Below, piece after piece: positions 1 to 6,424 of a DNA stretch of 30,784 nt (positions are counted from its first letter, which is position 1; each line of letters opens with the position of its first letter). A program made the translations under genes and the position numbers. Under the pieces are notes generated by a model. That model worked only from the letters and a program-made list of their open reading frames with translations. It was not told the DNA's origin and made no database searches. Origin of the DNA: Trueperaceae bacterium (GTDB lineage: Bacteria > Deinococcota > Deinococci > Deinococcales > Trueperaceae). Location of the stretch: positions 1 to 30,784 of the forward strand of contig JAABSI010000032.1 of NCBI GenBank assembly GCA_011390455.1, read 5' to 3'.

Positions 1-1
1 C

Positions 2-430
2 CGGCTCAAGAGCACGCTCGAGCAGGAGTACGTGCGCCTCGACGAGGCGACCAAGATCTTGCGGGAGCTCACCGGCTCCAGCGACGACTACGACGACTCC
101 GGGCTCGAGGAGGCCAAGCAGGAGAAGGGCCGCATCGAGAACCGCATCGACGATCTCGAGGACCAGCTCGCCCGCGCGGAGATCATCCACGCGCACGAGG
201 ACGGCCGCATCGACCTGGGCGCGACCGTCACCCTTCAGGAGAAGGGCAAGGCCGAGATGAAGGTGCAGGTGGTGTCGCCGGTCGAAGCCGGGGTGCTCGA
301 GGGCGACGTGCCCAAGGTTTCCGACGAGTCACCGCTCGGGCGCGCGCTGATCGGTCGTCGCGAAGGCGACACCGTCCAAGTGACGATCGGCACCAACGCC
401 AAGGCCTACGTGGTGGTGGCGGTCGGCTGA
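2..430 (+). CDS. gfh1: Gfh1, GreA-family RNA polymerase secondary-channel regulator (5' truncated)
   Basis: The reading frame is open from base 2, so the true start lies left of the window; 142 codons are visible against about 156 in Thermus Gfh1. The N-terminal coiled coil is present, and its tip reads SSDDYDDSGLE instead of the GreA DLSENAEY-type tip. This acidic tip is the hallmark of Gfh1. The C-terminal FKBP-like domain follows (QVVSPVEAGVLEG, then SPLGRALIGRREGD). Family knowledge: Gfh1 enters the RNA polymerase secondary channel and inhibits catalysis, rather than stimulating transcript cleavage as GreA does, and it is confined to Deinococcus-Thermus. The gene therefore also serves as a taxonomic marker. 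GTG 32 is in frame but would cut into the first helix, so I do not take it as the start. Confidence 0.9.
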   Translation, partial: RLKSTLEQEYVRLDEATKILRELTGSSDDYDDSGLEEAKQEKGRIENRIDDLEDQLARAEIIHAHEDGRIDLGATVTLQEKGKAEMKVQVVSPVEAGVLEGDVPKVSDESPLGRALIGRREGDTVQVTIGTNAKAYVVVAVG

Positions 431-458
431 CGCACGATCGACCCCCGTACGTTTCGCG

Positions 459-488
459 CGCCGCGCGCCCTCCTCGGGGCGCGCGGCG
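459..488. terminator. Perfect 12-bp G+C hairpin between convergent gfh1 and proV
   Basis: Arms 459-470 and 477-488 pair without mismatch around a 6-nt loop (TCCTCG). The hairpin lies between the stop of gfh1 (+) and the stop of proV (-), so it can act on both transcripts. On the + side it is followed by TCTTCGT, only a weak U-tract. A terminator role is inferred from position and stem strength. Confidence 0.6.
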
Positions 489-506
489 TCTTCGTCGGGC
501 GTGATG

Positions 507-1577
507 TCAGGTAGCGGTAGGGCGCTCGGTGAGCGCGTGCAGCGCGGCGCGGGCGTCCAAGGAGCCCAGCACGCGACCCCGCGCGTCCACCACGGCCAGC
601 ACCGCGTCGGTGCCGGCCAGCGCCGCGAGGGCGTCCCCGAGCGGGGCGTCCCCATCGATGCGTGGGGCGTCGTCCGGCGCGGCAGGAGCCCGCTGGCCCA
701 CGAGGGCGTGGCGCACCTTCAGGACCCGCGAGCGGTCGACGTCTTCGACGAAGGCCCGAACGTAATCGTCCGCCGGCGCGGTCACGATCTCGACCGGCGT
801 GCCGACCTGCACCAACCGACCCCCCTTGAGGATCGCGACCCGGTCGCCGAGCCGCAGCGCCTCGTCTAGGTCGTGGGTGATGAACACGATCGTCTTGTTC
901 AGCTCGCGCTGGAGCTTGGTGAGTTCGCCCTGCATCTCGCGACGGATGAGGGGGTCGAGCGCGCTGAAGGCCTCGTCCATCAGGAGCACGTCGGGATCGG
1001 TGCAGAGCGCGCGCGCCAGACCGACGCGCTGCTGCATGCCCCCCGACAGCGCCCTCGGCAGCGCATGCTCGTAGCCCGACAGCCCGACGCGCTCGATCCA
1101 GGCGCCGGCACGGCGCTCGCGTTCCTCGCGGGACGCCCCTTGCACCTGCAGGCCGAAGGCGACGTTCTCGAGCACGGTCCGGTGCGGCAGCAGCGCGAAG
1201 CGCTGGAAGACCATGCTCATCTTGTGCCGGCGCACCTCTCGCAGCGCCTTGAGGCCGAGCGCGAGCAGGTCGGTCCCATCGAGCGTCAGCGTGCCGGCGG
1301 TGGGGTCGATCAGCCGGTTGAGGCATCGCACCAGCGTCGACTTGCCCGAGCCCGAGAGCCCCATGACCACGAAGGTCTCGCCGCGCTGGACGTGGAGATC
1401 GATGTCGTCGAGCCCGACCGTGTGGCCGGTGCGCTCCAGGATCTCGTCCTTGTCGACCCCGTCCCGGAGCAGCGGGAGCACCGACTCGGGGTCGGGGCCG
1501 AAGACCTTGGTGAGCCCCTGCACCTCGAGGTGGGGCGCGTCGTCGGCGTCGCGCGCGGGAGCGTCGGCGGCCGCCAC
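507..1577 (-). CDS. proV: Glycine betaine/proline-type ABC transporter ATPase
   Basis: A 356-residue ATPase that powers import of compatible solutes across the inner membrane. Walker A GLSGSGKST is at residues 73-81, the Q-loop Gln at 125, the signature LSGGMQQR at 177-184, Walker B DVLLMDE at 196-202 and the H-loop His at 235. The insertion before Walker A (HTVGLDDID) and the NRLIDPTAG stretch after it are typical of ProV/OpuAA. The C-terminal ~70 residues carry one recognisable CBS-like half (APLGDALAAL...VLAVVDARGRVLGSL). In OpuA-type ATPases tandem CBS modules sense ionic strength, so osmotic control may be reduced or altered here. GTG start at 1577 follows the proW TGA by one base, implying translational coupling. 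The substrate is inferred from the family and could be choline, proline betaine or glycine betaine. Confidence 0.93.
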   Translation of the reverse strand: MAAADAPARDADDAPHLEVQGLTKVFGPDPESVLPLLRDGVDKDEILERTGHTVGLDDIDLHVQRGETFVVMGLSGSGKSTLVRCLNRLIDPTAGTLTLDGTDLLALGLKALREVRRHKMSMVFQRFALLPHRTVLENVAFGLQVQGASREERERRAGAWIERVGLSGYEHALPRALSGGMQQRVGLARALCTDPDVLLMDEAFSALDPLIRREMQGELTKLQRELNKTIVFITHDLDEALRLGDRVAILKGGRLVQVGTPVEIVTAPADDYVRAFVEDVDRSRVLKVRHALVGQRAPAAPDDAPRIDGDAPLGDALAALAGTDAVLAVVDARGRVLGSLDARAALHALTERPTAT

Positions 1578-1578
1578 G

Positions 1579-2472
1579 TCAGGGCCCCTTGGCCGCGTTG
1601 GTCGCGGTGGGGTCGAGGCGGCGGGCGTAGCCGGCGGTGACGCGGTCCATGATCACGGCGACGAAGACGATCGCCAGCCCCGCTTCGAGACCGAGGCCGA
1701 CGTCGCCGCGCTGCAGCCCGCGGAGCACCTCTTGGCCCAGGCCGCGGGCGCCGATCATCGACGCGACCACGACCATCGCGAGCGCCATCATGATCGTCTG
1801 GTTGACGCCCGCCATGATCGTCGGGAGCGCCAGCGGCAGCCGCACCCAGGTAAGCGTCTGGCGCTCCGAGGCGCCGAAGGCGTTGGCGGCCTCGATCACC
1901 TCACGGTCGACCAGGCGCAGGCCCAGGTCGGTGAGTCGCACGATGGGCGGCACCGCGTAGACGAAGGTCGCGATGATCGCGGCGACGTTCCCGAGGCCGA
2001 AGAACATGACCACCGGGACCAGGTAGACGAAGCTCGGCATGGTCTGCATGCCGTCGAGCAGCGGGCGCAAGGCCCGCTTGAGGCGGTCGCTGCGCGCCAT
2101 GGCCACCCCCACCGGGATGCCGATCACGATCGTGAAGAGCGTGGCCACGAGCATGATCGCGAGCGTGGTCATCGTCGCTTCCCAGAGCCCGAAGCTGCCG
2201 ACCAGCACCATGAGGCCGGCCAGCAGAGCGGCCGTGGACCATGATCGTCCGCTCGCGTGCCAGACGAGGACGGCCACCGCCAGTACGACCACCCACCACG
2301 GCACCGCGATCAGGAAGCGTTCGACGCGGATCAGCAGCTGCAGCAGCGCGTCGGTGAGGCCCCGGAAGGCGTCGCCGTACTCGAGCAACAGCCAGCTGAC
2401 CGCGTCGTTGGTCCAGCCACGCAGCGGCAACCGCCACGTGGCCGGGAAGGGTTGGGAGAGGAACTCGAGCAT
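1579..2472 (-). CDS. proW: Glycine betaine/proline-type ABC transporter permease
   Basis: A 297-residue integral membrane protein of the ProW/OpuAB type. A short N-terminal stretch and one or two hydrophobic segments (about residues 57-71 and 80-96) precede the permease core with several membrane helices. The EAA loop that docks on the ATPase is visible as EAANAFGASERQTLTWVRLP at residues 194-213. The TMPSFVYLVPVVMFFGLGN stretch at about 144-162 is characteristic of betaine permeases. It begins 21 bp after the proX stop and ends one base before the proV start, so the three genes form one transcription unit. No strong Shine-Dalgarno sequence is visible before the ATG at 2472. Confidence 0.93.
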   Translation of the reverse strand: MLEFLSQPFPATWRLPLRGWTNDAVSWLLLEYGDAFRGLTDALLQLLIRVERFLIAVPWWVVVLAVAVLVWHASGRSWSTAALLAGLMVLVGSFGLWEATMTTLAIMLVATLFTIVIGIPVGVAMARSDRLKRALRPLLDGMQTMPSFVYLVPVVMFFGLGNVAAIIATFVYAVPPIVRLTDLGLRLVDREVIEAANAFGASERQTLTWVRLPLALPTIMAGVNQTIMMALAMVVVASMIGARGLGQEVLRGLQRGDVGLGLEAGLAIVFVAVIMDRVTAGYARRLDPTATNAAKGP

Positions 2473-2493
2473 CGACCGGGATGCCCGTGGAGG

Positions 2494-3561
2494 TCAGGGC
2501 AGGGCCGCGCGGACCCGTTCGGAGACGGCCGGGTCGACGTCCGCCAGCCAGGGGCCCCAGACGTCGGGGTAATCGCTCAGGAAGGCGAGAGCTACCTCGC
2601 GGATGCTGGCGTCTTCGGCCTCCATGAAGGCGAGCAGCTCGTTGATCGTGGAGGTCTGCAGGTAGAAGGCGTCGAGGAAGGTCTCGATCGGCGCGGGGAT
2701 CGTGTCGGCGAAGCGCGAGCCGAGCCCGACGGCGGCGACGACGATCGGGTAGTCGCAGGCCTGGGTGGCGAGCTCCGGCGTGTCGGCTTCGGCCATGGCG
2801 TTCATGTGCGCGAAGCACTCCTCGTCGTAGGGCGGCTCTTCGAGGCGCAGCATGTCGAGGCGCCCGAGGATGCCGGTGGGCTCCCAGTAGTAGCCGAGCC
2901 AGGGCTCGCCGAGGGTGTAGGCGGTCTGCATGGTCGTCTCGATCGCGACGCCGGTGCCGGGGCGGAAGTTGGTGAAGTGGTCCTCGAGCCCGTACACGAC
3001 CATCTTCACGTTGTTGATGCCCTCGCAGTACCAGCCGATCACGCAGTTGTACAGGCGGCCCTTGTCGGGCTGCTCGGGGTCGCGGAACAGCTCGGCGTAC
3101 TGCGGCAGGTCGGCCACGCTGCGAAGATCGGGCGCCAGCGGCTCGATGCCGCGCTCGGGGTCGCCCTCGACGAGGTAGCGGGGCACGTAGAAGCCCTGGG
3201 CGGCGTCGTCGAAGACGTGGCTCAGCTCGCGCACGTTGCCGGCCTCGACGGCTTCGATCCAGAACTCGGGGGTGTTGTCGACCCACAGCTCCATGTCGAC
3301 GTCGACGTCGCCGCGGATCATGCCCTGCAGGATCGGCAGGGTGGCGCCGGGGATGGTGGTGGTGGCGCAGCCGAAGCCTTCTTCGAGGACGATGCGGGCG
3401 ACGTCGGTCATGATGTCGGCGCTTCCGTACCCGAGTTCGCCGAAGACGATCGTGCGGTCGAAGCCGGCGCAGTCGTCGGCCTGCGCGAGCGCGGGAACGC
3501 CGGCGAGCAAAGCGACCGCGAGGACGGCGGCGGTGCGGCGGAGGGCGTGGCGAAGATGCAT
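2494..3561 (-). CDS. proX: Glycine betaine-type ABC transporter substrate-binding protein
   Basis: A 355-residue periplasmic binding protein of the OpuAC/ProX family, the first gene of the uptake operon. Residues 1-28 form a Sec signal peptide: Arg-rich start, hydrophobic core AAVLAVALLAG, and an AQA cleavage motif before DDCAGF. There is no lipobox, so the mature protein should be soluble in the periplasm. The DVDMELWVDNTPEF stretch and the Trp/Tyr-rich GWYCEGINN and LGYYWEP segments fit the aromatic cage that binds quaternary amines. The frame is open to 4035, but I chose ATG 3561 because it alone gives a signal peptide at the N-terminus and is preceded by GGAAGG. Placing the abundant binding protein first agrees with its usual higher expression. 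Confidence 0.93.
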   Translation of the reverse strand: MHLRHALRRTAAVLAVALLAGVPALAQADDCAGFDRTIVFGELGYGSADIMTDVARIVLEEGFGCATTTIPGATLPILQGMIRGDVDVDMELWVDNTPEFWIEAVEAGNVRELSHVFDDAAQGFYVPRYLVEGDPERGIEPLAPDLRSVADLPQYAELFRDPEQPDKGRLYNCVIGWYCEGINNVKMVVYGLEDHFTNFRPGTGVAIETTMQTAYTLGEPWLGYYWEPTGILGRLDMLRLEEPPYDEECFAHMNAMAEADTPELATQACDYPIVVAAVGLGSRFADTIPAPIETFLDAFYLQTSTINELLAFMEAEDASIREVALAFLSDYPDVWGPWLADVDPAVSERVRAALP

Positions 3562-3787
3562 GGGGAACCCCTTCCGGGTGCCCGCGTCCCGAGCGTACGG
3601 ACGCGGATCGGTGACGTGGCGCGGCCCTGGGGCCCGGAGGCCCGGGCGGGCGAGCGGAGCGAGCGCGACGTCGGTCTCCCTACCGTACGCCGTGGTGCGG
3701 GCCCGGTTGGTCGGTTCGCGCACGGTCCGGCGCGTGCGGCCGTGGACGAGCGCGGACCGCCGGTGGCGCCCGTGCCATGCTGTGCGC

Positions 3788-3883
3788 GTGGAACGAGCTG
3801 ACCTGGTGCGTCGCGCGCTGCGTCGCCTGTACGCCGATGCCGAGCGGCTGCGCGACGCCTTCGGCGTGGGTACGGACGACTGA
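3788..3883 (+). CDS. Possible 31-residue basic/acidic helical peptide, coupled to the next gene
   Basis: GTG 3788 opens a 31-codon frame ([20 protein letters not shown] and so on) that could form one amphipathic helix rich in Arg, Leu and Asp. Its TGA overlaps the ATG of the next gene as TGATG, a common sign of translational coupling. A -10-like CATGCT lies 6 nt upstream of the GTG, the same spacing as other leaderless starts here, but it does not match TANNNT. I do not recognise the peptide. It may be a leader ORF or a chance frame; the evidence is the overlap alone. Confidence 0.35.
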   Translation: MERADLVRRALRRLYADAERLRDAFGVGTDD

Positions 3884-4146
3884 TGCCGCTCCAGCGCTTC
3901 CGCAGCGTCGAGGAGGTGCCGCCCCCGGCGGCCGTCGATCCCGGCGATCCGGTCGCCATGGAGCGCATCTGGGGGGTCCTGCGCTTCGCGACCGAGGGCC
4001 TGCCTGCGGCGTTCCCGCCCGGGGTGCGGCGGCACGCCTCGCTCGAGGCCGCGCAGGCCGACCGGCGCGCTGCGGAGCTCGCGCGCATGCGACGGCTCCG
4101 TGGAGCGGCCTCCCCGTCCGACGGTTCGCTCGATCCCCGCGGGTAG
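3883..4146 (+). CDS. Small hypothetical protein with RFRSVEE-type N-terminus
   Basis: An 87-residue soluble protein with no signal peptide or membrane segment. It starts [15 protein letters not shown], continues with [17 protein letters not shown], and has a second similar stretch near residue 49 ([17 protein letters not shown]). The two R-x-x-S-x-E-E/A stretches look like a weak internal repeat. Small proteins opening with an RFRSVEE-like motif occur as unnamed hypotheticals in several phyla, but I cannot name a characterised member and assign no function. ATG 3883 overlaps the TGA of the 31-codon frame upstream. The stop is 11 bp before the lysS ATG, and a lysS -10 box (4144-4149) overlaps the end of this gene, so lysS need not depend on it. 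Confidence 0.65.
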   Translation: MPLQRFRSVEEVPPPAAVDPGDPVAMERIWGVLRFATEGLPAAFPPGVRRHASLEAAQADRRAAELARMRRLRGAASPSDGSLDPRG

Positions 4147-4149
4147 ACT
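4144..4149 (+). promoter_or_regulatory. -10 box TAGACT for leaderless lysS transcript
   Basis: TAGACT ends 8 nt before the lysS ATG at 4158, and no Shine-Dalgarno sequence fits between them. In Deinococcus this spacing gives mRNAs that start at or next to the start codon. I see no convincing -35 box. Confidence 0.5.
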
Positions 4150-4157
4150 GGCCCGTC

Positions 4158-5657
4158 ATGGCCGAGAAGAGCCTCCAAGAGCAGCGCGAGCAGCGCCTAC
4201 GGAACCTCGCGAGCCTCGAGGAGCGCGGCTTCGAGGCCTACCCCTACGCCTTCGCACCCACCGCCACCGCGGCGGCGCTGCATGCCGCCCACCCCGACGG
4301 GCAGCCCGGCGACGCCTGGCCCGACGAGCGGGTGGTGGTCGCCGGCCGCGCGATGACGGTGCGCAACATGGGCAAGGTGGCCTTCGCGACGCTGCGCGAC
4401 GCGAGCGGCGACGTGCAGGTCTACCTCCAGCGCGACGCCCTGGGCGAGGCGTACCAGGGGGTCAAGAAGGTCGACCTGGGCGACTGGCTCGAGGTGACCG
4501 GGCACCCCTTCGTCACCAAGACCGGCGAGCTGACCGTCGAGGCGAGCGCTTGGCGGCCGCTGGTCAAGTCGCTGCGGCCGCTTCCGGACAAGTTCCACGG
4601 CTTGGCCGACAAGGAGGCGCGCTACCGCCAGCGCCACCTCGACCTGATGGTCAACCCCGAGGTGCGCCGCGCCTTCGTGCTGCGCAGCAAGGCGATCGCC
4701 TTCATCCGCCGCTACCTCGACGACCTGGGCTTCCTGGAGGTCGAGACGCCGGTGCTGCAGGCGGTGCCCGGGGGCGCCGAGGCGCGGCCCTTCGTCACGC
4801 ACCACAACGCGCTCGACCACGACTTCCACCTGCGGATCAGCCTCGAGCTCTACCTCAAGCGCCTCATCGTGGGCGGCTTCGACGCGGTCTACGAGATCGG
4901 CCGCAACTTCCGCAACGAGGGCATCAGCTACAAGCACAATCCCGAGTACACGATGCTCGAGCTCTACTGGGCCGGCAAGGACTACCTGGACATCCTCGCG
5001 TTGGTCGAGGACCTGTACTCGAAGCTGGTGCTCGACCTGACCGGCTCGATGACGATCCCGTACCAGGGCCGCGAGTTGGACTTCACGCCCCCCTGGCCGC
5101 GGGTCGACTACACCGGGGAGCTCGCGAAGCGCGCCGGCATCGACTTCTCCGTCATGGACGAGGCGCGCTTGCGGGCCTGGGCCGCCGAGCGCCACCCCGG
5201 CCAGGCGGACGGCGCGACCGTGCCGCTCGCGGAGCAGCCGTTCCACCAGCTGCTCGCCAAGCTCTACGACGTCTACGTCGAACCGCACCTGCTGCAGCCC
5301 ACCTTCGTCATGGACCACCCCGAGGCGATCAGCCCGCTCGCCAAGCGCCACCGCAGCCGCCCCGGCCTGGTCGAGCGCTTCGAGCCGGTCGCCGTCGGCA
5401 TGGAGCTGGGCAACGCCTTCAGCGAACTGAACGACGCGATCGACCAGCGCCGGCGCTTCGAGGAGCAGGCGGCGCGGCGCGAGGCGGGGGACGACGAGGC
5501 GCAGCCGCTCGACGAGGAGTTCCTCGAGGCGCTCGAGTACGGCATGCCGCCCACCGGCGGCCTCGGCCTGGGCATCGATCGACTGGCGATGCTGCTCGCC
5601 GACGTGCCGTCGATCCGCGACGTGATCCTGTTCCCGCTCCTCAGGCCGCAGGGCTGA
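4158..5657 (+). CDS. lysS: Lysyl-tRNA synthetase, class II
   Basis: A 499-residue cytoplasmic enzyme that charges tRNA-Lys using ATP. The N-terminal OB-fold anticodon-binding domain covers about residues 50-150 ([18 protein letters not shown]). The class II core follows, with motif 2 [13 protein letters not shown] from residue 244, the downstream [13 protein letters not shown], and motif 3 [13 protein letters not shown] from residue 468. Length matches bacterial LysRS II. An upstream extension of the frame to 3777 is rejected because homology begins only at [14 protein letters not shown] and because the -10 box sits just before this ATG. Between motifs 2 and 3 there is a polar, acidic stretch (about residues 437-455). 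The next gene starts 4 bp after the stop and is probably cotranscribed. Confidence 0.96.
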   Translation: MAEKSLQEQREQRLRNLASLEERGFEAYPYAFAPTATAAALHAAHPDGQPGDAWPDERVVVAGRAMTVRNMGKVAFATLRDASGDVQVYLQRDALGEAYQGVKKVDLGDWLEVTGHPFVTKTGELTVEASAWRPLVKSLRPLPDKFHGLADKEARYRQRHLDLMVNPEVRRAFVLRSKAIAFIRRYLDDLGFLEVETPVLQAVPGGAEARPFVTHHNALDHDFHLRISLELYLKRLIVGGFDAVYEIGRNFRNEGISYKHNPEYTMLELYWAGKDYLDILALVEDLYSKLVLDLTGSMTIPYQGRELDFTPPWPRVDYTGELAKRAGIDFSVMDEARLRAWAAERHPGQADGATVPLAEQPFHQLLAKLYDVYVEPHLLQPTFVMDHPEAISPLAKRHRSRPGLVERFEPVAVGMELGNAFSELNDAIDQRRRFEEQAARREAGDDEAQPLDEEFLEALEYGMPPTGGLGLGIDRLAMLLADVPSIRDVILFPLLRPQG

Positions 5658-5661
5658 CGCG

Positions 5662-5952
5662 GTGGACTCGGGCCCGATCTGGCTGGTCTTCTCCGCGGTG
5701 CAGCTCGCCGTGGCCGGGTACCTGCTCGCGGCGGTGGGGAGCTGGCGTGGTGCGCGCTTTCGACCGGCTCCGGGGCACCCGATCAAAGTGGTGCCGACCG
5801 CGCTCCTCGGGGTGGTTTGGGTCGCCGTCGTGGCCGCGATGGTGGCCGTGGGCGACGGCGACTTCTCGCGCTGGGTGGGCACGGGCGGGTTGATGCTGGC
5901 GGCGTTCGTGTTGCTGTTCGTGCTGTTGCGCGAGCACGACCGACAGGCTTGA
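5662..5952 (+). CDS. Small membrane protein, three predicted helices
   Basis: A 96-residue protein with hydrophobic segments at about residues 5-25, 43-62 and 72-90, separated by short polar loops (GSWRGARFRPAPGHP and GDGDFSRW). The C-terminus is short and charged (REHDRQA). I do not recognise a family. GTG 5662 lies 4 bp after the lysS stop, so it is probably translated from the lysS message; a functional link with LysRS is not implied. A 6-bp hairpin with a 5-nt loop (5960-5976) just after the stop may end the transcript. Confidence 0.7.
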   Translation: MDSGPIWLVFSAVQLAVAGYLLAAVGSWRGARFRPAPGHPIKVVPTALLGVVWVAVVAAMVAVGDGDFSRWVGTGGLMLAAFVLLFVLLREHDRQA

Positions 5953-6424
5953 CGCCAGGCGCCGGACGTACCGGCGGCGCACACGACCCCGGGCTCGACC
6001 CTCTTCGGCCCTCTTCGACCCTGCCCGCTCCTTGCGATCGCCTGAACCGTGGCGCTTCGTAAGTGTTTCGTTACGACCCGGCAGTACGGTGCTCTCGGGT
6101 CGCCCGTACCGGCGACCCATGCTTCGGAGGCTTTGATCCCCACTCCTGTATTTGGGCGCTTGGGATGGGTGGAGCCAGTAGCGCAACCGGCCGAGGGTGC
6201 GAACGCAGGAACTCCTAGACACGTTCCTGGAACACCTTCGTCAATCCGCAGCACGTTGAGTTGGGTCGGCCCGTTCGAAGGCCGCTCCGACCGGCGATCG
6301 ACGAAGGGGGGACAGGTTCCGGCGCGCCTAGCGCGCCAAGACGCTGGCACGCCAACGCCTCACGCGAGGCGCTGGGCCGACCGCACCACGTCTCGCTGGC
6401 ACCCTCGGTGCCGCAGGAGTTCCC
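5953..6424 (+). promoter_or_regulatory. Gene-free structured leader upstream of the giant lipoprotein
   Basis: This 472-bp stretch has no supportable coding frame. It holds several inverted repeats. 6097-6104 pairs with 6111-6118 (8 bp, loop CGTACC). 6074-6080 pairs with 6096-6102 (7 bp), which would exclude the former. A 6-bp stem GGTCGG/CCGACC lies near 6269-6295. 6321-6327 pairs with 6331-6337 (7 bp, loop CTA), and 6356-6361 with 6366-6371 (6 bp). AGGAG at 6415-6419 sits 5 nt before the ATG and is a good ribosome binding site, so this gene is not leaderless. The mutually exclusive pairing resembles a riboswitch or attenuator, but none of the class signatures I know (for example the c-di-GMP-I or cobalamin cores) is present. 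No clear promoter was found; TACGGT at 6085-6090 is a weak -10 candidate. Confidence 0.4.

Noticed and set aside
3562..4035. Upstream extension of proX
   Set aside because: The added 158 residues are Arg-rich and non-homologous, they would bury the signal peptide, and they overlap the small plus-strand genes.
6060..6200. Known riboswitch (c-di-GMP-I, cobalamin, glycine) in the leader
   Set aside because: I looked for the conserved cores of these classes and found none; only generic stems are visible.
4197..6350. 717-codon minus-strand frame covering lysS and the leader region
   Set aside because: It is the complement of lysS, which has all class II synthetase motifs. The product is compositionally biased and lacks domains.
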